DNA of 64,000 nucleotides from Ehretia macrophylla (Eukaryota; Streptophyta; Magnoliopsida; Boraginales; Ehretiaceae): assembly GCA_037974665.1 (NCBI GenBank), contig CM075767.1:26747498-26811497 (forward strand). Direction: 5' to 3'. This document shows positions 1 through 12,396 of this stretch, in pieces. Position 1 is the first letter of the stretch; every line of letters starts with the position of its first letter. The position numbers were made by a program, and so were the translations under genes. Below the pieces are notes generated by a model. It was not told where the DNA came from. It was given only the letters and a program-made list of their open reading frames with translations, and ran no database searches.

Positions 1-177
1 TCACTCAGCACACATTTAAGACATAACACATAACTATATCACATAGGTGCACACAATCAATTCAAGACACACAATCACACATTCAAGCACACACTTTCAA
101 GACACACTTAACAAGCACACACACAAGGATTACTACCCGACAGGCCGAGGACCCTATCCCGGCTGAGAGCTAACTAA

Positions 178-189
178 GCTCTGATACCA
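178..189 (-). other. Primer-binding site of element A
   Basis: Plus strand reads GCTCTGATACCA, so the minus strand reads TGGTATCAGAGC, complementary to the 3' end of initiator-type tRNA-Met. It lies two bases inside the LTR edge at 192. Confidence 0.9.
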
Positions 190-746
190 CCTGTAACGCC
201 CCGATCCCTCACGAGACCGGAGGCTCTAATAACCATGCTATTCTCAACCCAATACCAAACCCGGTCACAAAATTTTAGGAAAAAACGGACAGAGTTTCCT
301 CTGTACCGCGGACATTTTTCAAACCTGTAAATGCTCAAAATAGCCACAATATACTAAAACAAGCTTTTATAATTAAAATTCAAAGGTTCAAGGTCATCCA
401 AGCCAGGAGACAAACAACAGCTCCAAATCACACATGCATGCACCCAACTTAACTTTTCATTAAACCTTTTTAACATGTCATCCTATGATAACATTATAGC
501 AATTTTAGAAGTTGAAATCAACACCTCTAAACATACACCCCCAAGCATGCAAGAACTAAAAGGAGAATTAAAAGTTATTACAAACCATAATATCTCAAAG
601 CTAACATTACAACCAACAGCTTTCAACTTGCAACTACAAGAATATACATAGCCTTAAGGCTACAAAATAGATCATGCTATAGCAATACAAGTACACCATG
701 TAACAACAAGAAGGCAAATCCGGCTTAGACAACAAACACACAACAA

Positions 747-827
747 CTAAGGCAAAGGCTCAACCTGAACTTCTTCCTCTTCCACTAGCACCTCAACTAG
801 TTGGGGTTCACCCTCAGCACTTCCTGA
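747..827 (-). other. Acidic short frame in LTR A, possible relative of the 33-codon LTR frame
   Basis: An open run of 27 codons including the stop starts after TTTCAG, lies just downstream of a hairpin (846-865) and ends in P-stop. It contains four consecutive Glu and reads S-G-S-A-E...EVLVEEEEVQVEPLP. It matches the frame at the same place in LTR B (EVIEEEEQVEVFP) and, more loosely, the T-G-V-x-E start of the 33-codon frame in LTRs C-F. There is no ATG next to it in frame, so it would need an upstream start, splicing or a non-AUG start. Coding is inference. Confidence 0.3.
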
Positions 828-845
828 AACATGTTTAGCGAGGTA

Positions 846-865
846 TGAGCAATCACAATTGCTCA
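846..865 (-). other. Hairpin upstream of the acidic frame in LTR A
   Basis: TGAGCAAT, a 4-base spacer, then ATTGCTCA: a perfect 8-bp stem. It is followed on the plus strand by CAGTGAGGG, a word also flanking the equivalent hairpins of LTRs B, C, E and F. Confidence 0.6.
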
Positions 866-3800
866 GTGAGGGATAAGGTCTACTGGGGACGTGCAATGCA
901 GCAGTTAGTACAAATAAAGTATTTTACAACCAAAGAACAATTAAAACAACAAGTTACTACACATTAAAAAGGATACGATACACTTTGGCTTCTGTAACGT
1001 CCCGGCTAAGCGAATACCCCGAAGGGCAGAGGCACACCAGCGACGCCACGAACTGAAATCTCGATGTAATAATGACACTGATATCGATAAGTCGGCATCC
1101 CCTTATAACTCCAAACGGGTGTACTCCGAATGTACCCCGAAACCCTACGACCCAACTCTCCCTGGGCGGCATCCCAAGCGAGAGAGGGACTGGGCAACCA
1201 TGGTAGCCGAGGTGGACCGGCAAGCCCGATGTTGCCCGGTTTCCCCGACACTACCATGCCCGAATGGTTGCGCAACCACAATGCAATGCACTCAAAATGA
1301 TAACAATAGTATAAATCAATAAACACATGGTTGAGGGACAACAAAGTAGGTAGCCCTCACACACAATATATAGACAATAAGTGCACATAATCTAAGTACA
1401 AGTAAATAAACTATTATGCACATAAGGATGAAGTCTCCCTCACCTCTACCGAGCTCCAAGATGTAAGTTTGAATGACATCATTTCCAGTCACCTTGAACC
1501 TATGAGCAAACATTACTTCAATTACTCTTTAACTACAACATTCATTCTAAGTTAGCTAACTTATAACTTCGCTTATTTAGCATATATACAATATCTATTA
1601 GAATTCTATTTTTAACAAAATTTCACTTTTATATACTTTAACTTAACATATATTCCATATTTTCAATAGTCTACAAGTTAATTAAGAAGATAGTTCAAAA
1701 ACTTAAATGAGAATGATTCAACCAGCATGCTATAACTAGATATAAATCGAGCTAGAATTTAGTTTAACTAAAATCAACACATGAGCCTGCAGTTACTCAT
1801 ACTATTTCTCATTTTACTTTAGTTAATAACTTGTACAAGAAATTAATTCACTCCACATAACAATAAACTAGCCATTAACTCAACTCAAAGAATTTCTCCA
1901 AAGGATGTATAGATAATAAAGGTTAGGTTACTTTAATGTTCAAATGACACATTCATTCACAATGACACTACCCATTCTTTTACTACTTTAATGAACTTCT
2001 AATTTATATTCTACTTTACTTACAATAGTTAGTAATATCTCTATGAAGATAGCCCAACATTAGCACATAGGGAAAGAAATGCATTTATCAACTAATAGAA
2101 AAGTTAACTATCAACCATTTAATAACTAACATACTATTTTAGTAAAATAACTATACTTCAAGCTAAGATTCTAACATATCACTAGTAGTATTAACTTAAG
2201 TTAATTACATTTAACATATAATAGACAACTATCAACTTACAATTAACCTTACATGTAGTTTCAAAAAGCATTAAACACATTCTTCCACATAGTTTACTTG
2301 ACCTTTCTAAGTGTTCACTAGTTGCACATTGATAACAACAACTAATTCTAACAGTTGAATTGTTTAGCATATATAGAAACATTACCTATGTCTAAAGGTG
2401 GTGACCATCACAACTCTACTAGCATTTCTCATTCACAGTCGAATAGAATAGCTTTCAATTTAAATTAACTTTACTAGCAATTAGATTTCAATTACAATTC
2501 ATGAAAACAACATAACTATAAGAGCCCCATTACGTTATTAATCATCCAAGGACACTACACAATAAGGTCTTGATCGAATACATCCAATTAGAACTGAATT
2601 ATATCATTACTATAGCAAAATAACAACAAAATTCAGATTCTCGCGTAACAAGGCATTTCTGACACATCTCACCAAAATGATCATAACTTGCTCTAGACAA
2701 CTCCGATTAATGCACCGTAAAAAGCTGTAGAAACTAGACTCGTAAGGCTTTCTAATGGTATATAATTCAACCCCTAATACTTCTCCAATTAATACAGTTT
2801 TAAGCTCGAAGTTTCCTCAATGCAGTTAAAATAGAAGCAGTTTATACAAGCAAATAAGCAGTTTTACAAAAGGGCATATACAAGATATAATTAGAATTAC
2901 ATCAAAAGTTCCACACCAACTTGAAACTACATTTAAACATTCAAGAAGTCATGCCAAGTTCTTAGAAGCGCGAGACAACCGAAATTGCACCTAAACCCCT
3001 TTGTTATTCAAGCTATTTATCCTCCAAACCAAAGTTAATGATTCAAATTTAAAGGGAAACTCTACCAACCTTCTAACTAACCCTCAAGGAACCCTTTCAA
3101 CCCTCTAACTCATTCAAACGCCCGCAATAACCTCGAAAGCCCCAAATTCCCTTTTATAGCTTTACACTACACCTACCTCATCCGGGCTTCAAACAAGGAT
3201 TAGCAAAGCTTCTATAGCACCTAGGTAGCCTAAGGATACCAAAAGTAGAGCCCGAATCCACCCGGATTCGTCTTAACCCCGAAACCCCTTTATTAAAGTT
3301 GACTATTTTACATTTTATGCGATTTTAGAGCAATTCAAGTGCACGGGACTATTAGACTACCTTCATTAGCACCTAAGGCATCTATTAGGAGTGTTGAATC
3401 AAGCTAATTCGAGAAATTACACAAAACCCTAGAAAAAATGTCACTATTCACCTCATGAATTAAACTAACGATTCCAACCGTTTAAAAAGCGAAACAATGG
3501 TTCAAATATGTTCTCTAGCACTCATATACAAGGTATAATAGCATAGATAATCAATACAATAGCATTTGAACACATTTTCAACAAATCAAGAAAATAGCAA
3601 CTATTTTAAAATGCGAAAATAAGCCGTGAAATCCCTCACCAATGCGCGTAGGAGCTCCTAGGAGGCTAGTAGACACCCTAAACCACTTGTACCTAGCTTG
3701 GCTTGGCTTGGAATGAGGATTTGTTGTGCAAAAAAACTCTATTTCTTCTCCTATGCAATTCTCGGATTTGCTACAGTGTTTTCAGCATGCTTTTTTTGTT

Positions 3801-4218
3801 TTTTTTTGTTTTGCTAAGTTATGAGCTAATGTGTGTGTTGTGTGAGTTATATATTAAATGGGGCTAAGTTGCTTGCTTAAATGGTTCACTAAATGCGCTT
3901 AGTTAGCTTAAAACGAGCCTAGATAGTAAAATGAATGCTAGCTAATTCATTCCCTAAGTTATGTTACGTAACACTATTCATACAACTACAAAAATCATTT
4001 TCTAAATGAGCTCTCCTATCGCCTCTAGCTCAAATGCACATTTTTCCCACTACTCTAACAATTAATATGATTTAATAAAAATGCTAATTCACTAATAGCA
4101 TGAAGTTAAAAACGGAGTGAATAGTAATTTAAGAAGACAGTTAATAATGCACAGAAGGAAATGCGCAAACAAGGGATGCAACAGTAATTGAATGCATGGC
4201 TAAAACTCGGGCGTCACA

Positions 4219-7013
4219 TCTGCTACCCCACAAGCAGTGACTTCTTCAAAGCAAACACAACTGCAGCTAACTCAAGGTCATGTGTAGGGTAATTGACTTC
4301 ATATGGTTTCAACTTCCTAGAAGCATAAGCAATCACCTTACCATTCTGCATTAAAACACAGCCCAAACCTTCTTTAGATGCATCACTGTAAACAACAAAG
4401 TTTTCTGTTCCCTCAAGTAAAGCTAGTATAGGAGCTGTAGTTAGTCTCTTCTTCAATTCTTGGAAACTAGATTCACATTTGGCATCCCAGTTGTAAGCAA
4501 CTTTCTTTCGAGTTAATTGGCCGAATCTCTGACACCGTCTCAGGTCTCTTCCAAGATGAAACAACTTCAATCTTAGTTGGATCCACTGAAATTCCTCGAT
4601 CTGAAATGATATGGCCTAGAAAAGATATCTTATTCAACCAGAACTCGCACCTGCTGAATTTAGCAAAAAGCTTGTTTTCTTGCAAAGTCTGTAGCACAAT
4701 CTTCAAGTGTTGTTCATGCTCAGCCTCATTCTTCGAGTACACTAAAATGTCGTCAATAAAGATTACGACAAACTGATCAAGATAGGGCCGAAAAACCCTC
4801 TGCATTAAGTCCATGAATGCAGCTGGTGCATTCGTCAATCCAAACGGCAACACAACAAACTCATAGTGGCCATATCTAGTCCTGAAGGCCGTCTTTGGCA
4901 TATCGTCACTCCGAATTCTGAGTTGATAGTAACCCTGCCTCAAATCAAATTTGGAGTAAACACTCGCACCCTGCAACTGGTCAAACAATTCTTCAATCAA
5001 CGGCAAGGGGTATTTGTTCCTAATCGTGACATGATTAAATCCCCTGTAATCAATACATAACCGTAGCGTGCTGTCTTTCTTTCTCACAAACAACACAGGT
5101 GCACCCCACGGCGAAGAACTGGGTTGTATAAACCCTTTCTCCAGCAAGTTCTGAAGCTGAATTTTTAATTCCTGAAGTTCAGCCGATGCCATTCTATAAG
5201 GGCTCCTAGAAATTGGCGCAGTGCCTGGCACAAGATCAATCACGAACTCAATCTCCCTATCCGGTGGTAAACCCGGTAATTCCTCGGGAAATACACCAGG
5301 GAAGTCTCTAACAATCGGAATCTCATTCAAACTCAACTTATCAGTAGGCTGATTGATCAAATAAGCTAAGTAAGCTTCACAACCCTTATTCAACAACTTA
5401 GAAGTCTTGATCGCTGATAAAAGAGGAATTCGGGCAGCCTTGCAGTTCCCAACAATCTCCAGTACCGGTAGGTCAGGAACCTGAAGATAAACAATCTTTG
5501 TTCTACAATCCAACTGAGCATAATATTTCCCCAACCAGTCCATTCCCAAAATAATTTCAAAGTCACAGAATGGCAATATAATTAAATCAGCAAGAAATTT
5601 ACGGTTCTCAATACATATATCACAAGATTGGCAAATAGACTCAGTAACAAATTTTGCACCCAAAGGCGTACTAACTTCAACTTCATGCGGCAGTTTATCA
5701 ATGCAAACATTCACAGATCGTGCACATGCAGGAGTTATAAACGAATGTATAGCTTCGGGATCAATCAAAACTTTAACTGGCTGAGTATTGAGAAGAAAGG
5801 TACCTTCCACTATAGCTGTAGTATCGGGTAGCTCCTCTGCATCCAGTGCAAAGACCCTAGCCTGAACCCTCTGTGCTGGACGTGTACCTGCAGCCCTATT
5901 CTGAACACCCTGGCCTCCAGTACGGCCCTGAACATTGTTATACTTAGGGCAATCTCTCACCCTATGGTCATCACTCCTACAACATGTGCCTTTACCACTC
6001 TTTCTCCAACAATTAGCCTCAATATGCCCCAATCGATTACAATAGTTACACTGCTGATTTTTCCTTACAACAGGGTTTCCCGTAGGTGCTGGGGCTCTGG
6101 TAGTAGGAACTGTACCTCCCTGCTGAGGTCTAGTCACAGTTGGCCTAGCCTGAATCTGCTGCTGTGGCTGATACGGACGTTGCTGAGGAACTTGTGCAGA
6201 AGTCTGATACTGCCTCGGCTGACTCTGGCTGCTCTGGCCCAAATACTGCTTCTTACTCGGCTGACTACTTTCAGCTAACATCTCAGCCTTCCGTTTCTCA
6301 AACTTCGAGGCTGCCTGGAATGCCTCGGGAAAAGTAGTGTAGGTCTGCCCAGTCAAATGCAACTGAATATCCATTCTCAGCCCACGAACAAACCTATGAA
6401 TCATCCTCCTAGCCGGTCGTACCAACTCGGGCATATACCTCGACAGGCTAACAAACCTAGCCTCGTACTGTGCAACAGTCATATTTCTCTGCTTTAGGGC
6501 CACAAACTCATCCTCCCGCCTTTCCATAGCCATCTCGGGAATATACTTGTCCCGAAACTCACTCACAAAATCATCCCATAAATGTGGTACATCCTCACAA
6601 TCCCACCTCCTCCGGACAGTATTCCACCACTGCTCTGCATCACCCTCAAACAGAAATGACGCATAATCTATTCTTGCCTCATCAGTGTACCTCAAAGTGG
6701 TGAAAATTTTCTCAACACGATTAATCCATCTCTCGGCTGCCTCATCATCCGGCTCTCCGAAGAACTTTCCCGGCTCGTGCCTCAAGAATTTCTCCAACTG
6801 ATTATTCTCAACCCTGTACCCCTGTCCACCAGGATTAGCTTGATTCCCCTGGGGATTATTATTCTTGTCCTGCCTCTGCTCATGCAGTACCTGGGTAATC
6901 CGGTCAACTGCAGTAGTCATAGTAGCCATAAACTGCTCAGGCAACGGTTGCTGACCCTGTTCTGCTGCCTCTTCATCTGACCCTATACCTTGAGTACCAC
7001 GACGTGGCGGCAT
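4219..7013 (-). pseudogene. Gag-pol of element B, broken
   Basis: One frame from the ATG at 7013 runs 846 codons to 4473. In order: Gag core (about residues 95-245, with W-W-N-T-V and A-Q-Y-E-A-R-F), Gln/Pro-rich linker, CCHC knuckle [14 protein letters not shown] (about 322-335), aspartic protease (about 414), reverse transcriptase with F-I-D-D-I-L-V-Y-S (about 749). The protease active site reads D-P-E-A-I-H-S-F where element E has D-S-G-A-T-H-S-F, so it should be inactive. At about 4525 a deletion of roughly 75 bases after S-E-I-R shifts the frame. RNase H then reads in another frame (Y-S-D-A-S, 4223-4570) and is shifted again by about five missing bases near 4246. RNase H end, integrase and chromodomain are absent because A interrupts here. 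Confidence 0.85.
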
Positions 7014-7306
7014 AGTAGCAATTCACAATAGCTGGCAACATTTAAAAGCAATTTATAGATAGAAATATAGAACATAAGATTAGATAACACTCAAGTCAAT
7101 AACAATCAAACATTCTAACACGCAATTCACATAACACAAGATTGACATGCCAAGCTAATTCACTTTAAACACATAAGCACTCTAAGTTCACAAAGTCATG
7201 CTATAACACTTTCTTTCCACTTAACAATCATACAATAACACTCTAGCATTTTGGACCTTTACCCCGCAGACCGAGAAACATATCCCGGCTCATGCAAGAC
7301 TATCAT

Positions 7307-7318
7307 GCTCTGATACCA
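7307..7318 (-). other. Primer-binding site of element B
   Basis: GCTCTGATACCA on the plus strand, tRNA-Met type; eight bases separate it from the LTR edge at 7327. Confidence 0.9.
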
Positions 7319-7776
7319 CCTAAAGATGTCACGCCCCGACCCGACCCCGAAAAGCCAAGCCCGGACCCGACACACGGACGGAGTCTCCCCTGTACTGTGG
7401 ACGTTCCGAAACCCTACATTCAATATAATATTCGAGAAACCACAACATTCATTTGAGACAAGCCAACATTCTTTTAGAAAACATACATCTTTTCATTAAC
7501 AACTTTGCAACCCAAAAATGATATGCATACTACACAATTATTTATGCCACTAAACAATTAACCATTAGCATGCATTTCCTTACTAGTCACAGGAGTATAT
7601 ATTTACAACATTACAACCTTTAATTCTTTACAACATAAGACCATCTAGGCCTCAAAATAGATACTACATACAAGGCTACAAGCCTCAAAATAAAGCGACA
7701 ACCAAGCATTAAACACATCAAGCATGGCTCGCACAAAAGTCTGGCAACCAACCACCAGCAAAGCAAAGAAGTGCTA

Positions 7777-7845
7777 TCACGGAAACACCTCCACCTGCTC
7801 CTCCTCCTCTATTACCTCAATAGGGTCTGCTTCAACTACTCCTGT
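7777..7845 (-). other. Acidic short frame in LTR B
   Basis: Twenty-three codons including the stop, beginning T-G-V-V-E and ending E-V-F-P-stop, with a run of four Glu. It follows a T-rich stretch ending in ACAG, which resembles a 3' splice acceptor. The T-G-V-(V/I)-E start matches codon for codon in position the start of the 33-codon frame of LTR E. The in-frame sequence upstream is open for more than ten codons but has no ATG. Confidence 0.3.
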
Positions 7846-7867
7846 AAAAATATAGTATAGAAAGGAA

Positions 7868-7887
7868 TGAGCAAAAACTATTGCTCA
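7868..7887 (-). other. Hairpin upstream of the acidic frame in LTR B
   Basis: TGAGCAA, a 6-base loop, TTGCTCA: 7-bp perfect stem, followed by GCGAGGG on the plus strand, as in LTR A. Confidence 0.55.
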
Positions 7888-9615
7888 GCGAGGGCAATTG
7901 GTCTCAAGGACGGAGATGAGAGGAGTATGCAATGCAATTAGTCAAGCAATTCATACAAATATCATATCAAGATACAACAAAGCCATCAATAAAGCAAGGC
8001 AAGCATTTAAAACTATAAACACTCATTCAAATGATACGGTACTCTTTTCACGAGCAACTTTCAATCAAAAATTCGATGACGACGCGCCGGCCCAAACCAC
8101 CTTATAACACCAGTTTTGAATACCCCTGAAGTATCCATCAATCTACGACCCATATCTCCCTGGGAGGCAACCCAAGCGAGAAGAGGGAATAGCAACGGAG
8201 CTAGAGCAACCAACACTGGCAACCCGAGGCTACCCAGGGAGGCCCATCACTCACGCGCGGGACACTATGCAATGCAAGACTCGATACAAGGCGGTAAACA
8301 AGCAATAAAGCCACACATGGGAGAATAACAAAGTAGGTTACTCTCGCACGCAATAGCAACAGTTGATAAGCATTTCAATCAAAATCAATTCAAATAAGTA
8401 TATCGAGCAACCCTAAGCATTCTATAGGCATAATATCAAGAAAACAAGCAAAAACACAAATCAGCCCCAACTATCAAAACTCTACCAATTCCAAACGAGC
8501 CACGAGTTCTGTAAACCGACTTCGCCAAACCTCCTAGGTCACCATAAGGCACGTCTAAAGACCCCGAAACCCTACCTAATCCTAGAATTCCCGCAAAGTC
8601 CCGATTTCCCCCTTTGCTCGTTTGAACTACAACTATATCAACCAAACACCTAACCAACGCCATAATCGCACCAAAAGTGTTTCCATGGCCTCCCGAAACA
8701 ATGTCAACACGCAAAACGAGAAAATGTCAAACTCGACCTAAACGACCCCGACTTTCACTAAGGCATATTTCTCATTTTTTCCATTACGCAAACCAAACAA
8801 ACCATGCATTTAAGCATTCTAGCATACCTATCATATTTCTACATCAACGGAAAGCATAACAGCGCAACTTCAACGTTTCAAGGGTTTACTATTTACAAAA
8901 CACTATTCAACAACCAATTTAAATTACAATCTCAACATTTAACTGCAGAAAATGTAAAAAAACTATAAATACACGTTCTACAATTGGCAAGGAACATTCT
9001 AGAAGCTTCAAAACGATTTAAACAACAATCTACGGATAAATCTCAAAAATCACAAAGTTGACATACACAACATTTAAATGCGCAAATAACGTGCTTCCCT
9101 CACCTTAGGCACTCCTAGTCGCTAGGAAAACAACGCTAGACACCTAGGAAATCACCCCGCACGAGCTCACGCGAAGATTTGAAGATTTGAAAGGTTGAAT
9201 TTTTTTTTCTTTTTCCTTCTTGGTTCGGCCTGCTCAAGGTTTTGATTTTGCTTTGTTTTTTTTTATTTTGTTATGTTATAAGCTTATTAAGTGACAAGCT
9301 TGGTCAAAGGTCAAGGCTACTTAGTCAAACAACTTAAAATTGGTCAAAATGGCCTTATTTTGTGCATTTTAAAGCCATATTAACTAAGGAAAAATTAATT
9401 ATAGCTAACAACAATTAAAATATAAAATTTAAGTCATCTAAATACTAGTTTCACTATTTGTTGAGGACTAGAAACCGTTCTCTACCTATCGCTCTCGATA
9501 TGCAATGCACGTTGCGACAGCAAAGAAGTAACAATTAAATCTCATAGAATCTAAGAAAATAAAATTTTCAAAATAATAAACAAGAAATTTTCACATTTCG
9601 GGCTTGGGTATTACA

Positions 9616-10398
9616 TCCTATTCAGATTTTTTTAAGATGTCTACGAACCATTCTCGTAGGACAAACAGCCCAAGAGATTGAAAAGGCAAAAAAGGAGTTC
9701 TTACTCAACAAATGCTGTGATGTTGCAAAACTTGGAGATTACTATCTCAGACAGGAAGCTCTGTATTTTATCTTTGGAAAAAATACAGAAACCATCAAAA
9801 AGGCATTCGTCTTTAACATGCCACAATCGCTTCCTGAATTGCTCGAAATAGAGTTCAAACGAGCCAATATTGCAGATCTAAGACAGGTGAGTCTTGCTCA
9901 CTTGTACCAGATGGCCAGAAAACTCATTCAAGATCAGTGGGAGTCCAAATGACTTGGCAAACTTCTTAAGAGCAACGAGCAGAAAACAATGGAGTTTGGC
10001 TGTCACACTCACAACTACTCTCCATGTTCGTGTCACAAATACAAGAAGCACAAATATTAGAAAAGGTTTCACAAGTCCATAAAACCTTTCAAGAAGTTTA
10101 GATTGTGAGGAAAAGAGCAAAACCTTCCTCTTCAATTAAATGTTATCTTTGTGGAAAGAAAAGACATTTTGCAAAGCATTGTTACCTCAAGAAGTCCAAG
10201 AAGCTACTAGCAAAACTTGTTCAGTTCATCTCAACTCAAAACTTTGATGACCAGCTATATACATGGACTTCCGAACCAGATCAAGCCGTCCTTAACCTTG
10301 ATACAGCCTCATCCTCAGATCTCACCTCAGAATCCGAATCCTCTGATTCTGAACCAACCCTCTCCTTGGCTAAAATACACAAAACCACTGAACAACCA
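9616..10398 (+). pseudogene. P1 capsid region, 5'-truncated
   Basis: Starts abruptly where element B inserted. It reads ...V-G-Q-T-A-Q-E-I-E-K, Y-Y-L-R-Q-E-A-L-Y-F and L-A-H-L-Y-Q-M, shared by all copies. A TGA stop lies near 9950. A deletion near 9990 removes about 25 bases present in P2, and further stops break the basic K-K-H-K stretch. The knuckle itself survives as CYLCGKKRHFAKHC (from about 10141), inside an open run from 10105 that continues into a Ser/Glu-rich acidic linker (S-E-S-E-S-S-D-S-E-P). Function in the family: particle formation and RNA binding. Broken here. Confidence 0.75.
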
Positions 10399-12396
10399 AT
10401 CCTTACCACTTCCAAAGCTACCTTTACCCTAGGACAGATCTATAAGCCATACGCTTGTTATAAACCCTCAAGGATATGTTCCTATCTTCGTTACTGCACT
10501 TCTAGACACAGATTCATGTATTTCTTTCATGAAATCCAAGTGTCTTCCTCCTGAATTTTGGATATCCTCCAAGGCAACCTTTACCACTACTGCTGGTAGT
10601 GGATTTGCAAGTAAAGCACATTCCATGACCATTCCCATACACTTATCCTCAGATGTCTCAGTCCGACACAACTTTTACCAGTATGATCAATGCCGTGAAG
10701 ATATTCTCTTAGGAATGGATTTCCTTACCTTACTTGCTCCATTCTCATTTCAGACAGATGGTTTCCAGTTCCTGCATAATCAGTATACCCCTTGGGTATC
10801 CTTACAGAAATTGCCCTAACAGGTTTCAGCCATTCAAGATGATGAATTTGCTAAAGAAAGAAGCCTCCTCCTTTCTTGTTGCGGTGATCTTCCAAACAAG
10901 TTTTGGGAAAGAGAGAAACACTTTGTCTTTCTACCCTACAGAGAAAATTGGTAGATGCCACACCAAACCACTTCTCATCCAGGAATGCCAAAAGATGAAG
11001 ATCTTTGTCAAGCTGAAATTCAGACACTACATGAGTAAGGTCTCATCCGACCATCCAGATCTCCATGGGCAAGTCATGCCTTTTATGTCAACAAAAGATC
11101 TGAACAAGTTCGAGGAAAGAAAAGATTGATGATAGATTATCGCCAACTCAATGATCAATTGCAGAATATCAGATACCCTCATCCAAGAAAAAAACAACTC
11201 CTTCAAAAGCTATCAAAAGCCAAATTCTTCTCCAAATTTGATATGAAATCTAGATTTTGGAAAATTGGTATTACTGAAGCTGATAGATTCAAAACTGCTT
11301 TTGTTGTTCCACAGGATTATTATGAATGGAATGTCAAGCCATTCGGTCTCAAGAATGCACTGTCCGAGTTCCAACACATAATGGATGATATGTACCGACC
11401 CCTTGCACAATATTGTATTGTATACATTGATGATGTTTTGGTATTCAGTAACACAGCTAAAGAACACCACTAGCATTTCCGACAAATACAGGAACTAACC
11501 TACCAGCATGGATTAGTTCTAGCTGAATCCAAGATGAAAATTGTCCTAAATGTTATTGATTTTCTTGGTTTGCAAATAAGAGAATGACACATTCTTTTAC
11601 AGGACCACATATCAAGCAAAGTCCTTGACTTTCCTGATGAGCTCAGAACTGTTACTCAGATCCAGCAGTTCCTTGGATTGATCAATTATGGCTCATCGCA
11701 TGTCCCATCATTGGCCAACTACACCAGCCAGATTTCCAAGTGCCTCCGAAAATCCTACATTGGAAATTGGTCTCCAGAAGCCACAGTTGCAGTTCAGAAG
11801 CTAAAGGAGTTATGCAAAGCACTTCCTCCTCTCAAGATCCCAGGTCCAGGACAACTCATTTTGCAGACTGATGCTTCCCTTGGTTTTTGGGCAACAGTTC
11901 TTATTGAAGAAGACAATGGACACAGACAAGTCAATGGTTACAAATCAGGATCTTTCACACCAGCACATCGCAATTATCCCTCTTTCAAAAGAGAAGTTCT
12001 TGCAATTATTCAAGGAATCAAAAAATTCAAGTTTTATCTTGCTCAGAATCCTTTTATTATTGAAACAGATTTTAAAGGATTTCACGGTGTTCTCAAAAGA
12101 AAGAAAAATGATTTTCCAGATCCACAACTCATCCGATAGACGTAATGGATTTCCTAGTTCAATTGTACAATGCGATATATCCTAAGCAAAGAGAATATCC
12201 TTGCTGATTTTCTCTCTTGCACACCACCATCCACGAAAACTGTATGCATGGTAAATCCGACCCGTGGGGGGGAGATCTTAGCCAAAATAGTCAGGAGTGG
12301 GATGATATCGATCTCAATAATGACAGATGGTGACTTATTGTAGACAGGATTCCATGAATCCCAAGTGGACCTCATGACGAAGCTTCGTGTCATGTA
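10399..12396 (+). pseudogene. P1 protease-reverse transcriptase-RNase H, broken
   Basis: Five bases are missing near 10455 relative to M3, shifting the frame before the protease. The active site at 10505-10513 reads D-T-D instead of D-T-G. Polymerase block: 11126-11473 is open and includes D-Y-R-Q-L-N-D, F-S-K-F-D-M and the catalytic Y-I-D-D-V-L-V-F-S. Stops lie at about 10819, 10950, 11030 and 11473. RNase H is open from 11678 to 12139 with L-Q-T-D-A-S and F-K-R-E-V-L-A. The normal polyprotein end (L-R-V-M-stop) is at 12394-12396. In the family this unit copies the RNA genome into DNA in the cytoplasm. Confidence 0.8.

Larger units (their letters stand above)
1..4218 (-). mobile_element. Ty3/gypsy element A, 5' end only (runs off left edge)
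   Basis: The right-hand end of a minus-strand LTR retrotransposon: part of its untranslated leader (1-177), its primer site and its whole 5' LTR. Positions 1-177 are non-coding and made of degenerate CACA/ACATAA-type words, like the leaders of the other gypsy elements here. Gag and pol must lie left of the window. The LTR abuts the pol gene of element B at 4218/4219, and B's reading (W-G-S-R) continues right up to the joint, so A is a younger insertion into B. The expected 5-base target duplication next to the LTR is TCTGC (4219-4223); its partner is off the window. Confidence 0.85.
192..4218 (-). repeat. 5' LTR of element A (about 4.0 kb)
   Basis: On the minus strand the LTR opens TGTGACGCCC and closes GGGCGTTACA, giving TG...CA ends with a short inverted repeat. 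It is 4,027 bases and A+T-rich except for a G+C-richer block around 1000-1270. The words CCCTGGG and CCCAAGCGAGAG in that block recur in similar form in the LTR of element B near 8160-8180. Open frames inside the LTR (957-1344, 1119-1322, 2191-2382) have no recognisable protein character and I do not call them genes. The partner LTR is outside the window. Confidence 0.85.
4219..9615 (-). mobile_element. Ty3/gypsy element B, 5' LTR and gag-pol part (interrupted by A)
   Basis: Minus-strand chromovirus-type element: 5' LTR 7327-9615, primer site 7307-7318, untranslated leader 7014-7306, gag-pol 4219-7013. It stops in the RNase H region where element A begins; the rest would lie left of A, off the window. 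Its outer edge joins viral sequence at 9615/9616. The virus normally reads ...GATCCTATTCAGAT there, and it resumes at TCCTATTCAG, so TCCTA (9616-9620) is the expected target duplication. Order of events: virus, then B, then A. Confidence 0.85.
7327..9615 (-). repeat. 5' LTR of element B (about 2.3 kb)
   Basis: Minus strand opens TGTAATACCC and closes GGGGCGTGACA. It carries the same hairpin-plus-acidic-frame module as LTR A (7868-7887 and 7777-7845) and the CCCTGGGAGG/CCCAAGCGAGA block near 8160-8185. No gene is recognisable inside; the frames at 7898-8328 and 8436-8859 lack any domain. Confidence 0.85.

Noticed and set aside
957..1344. Overlapping open frames (88, 112 and 67 codons) in LTR A
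   Set aside because: They lie in a G+C-richer LTR block, overlap on both strands and show no domain or conserved frame with LTR B.
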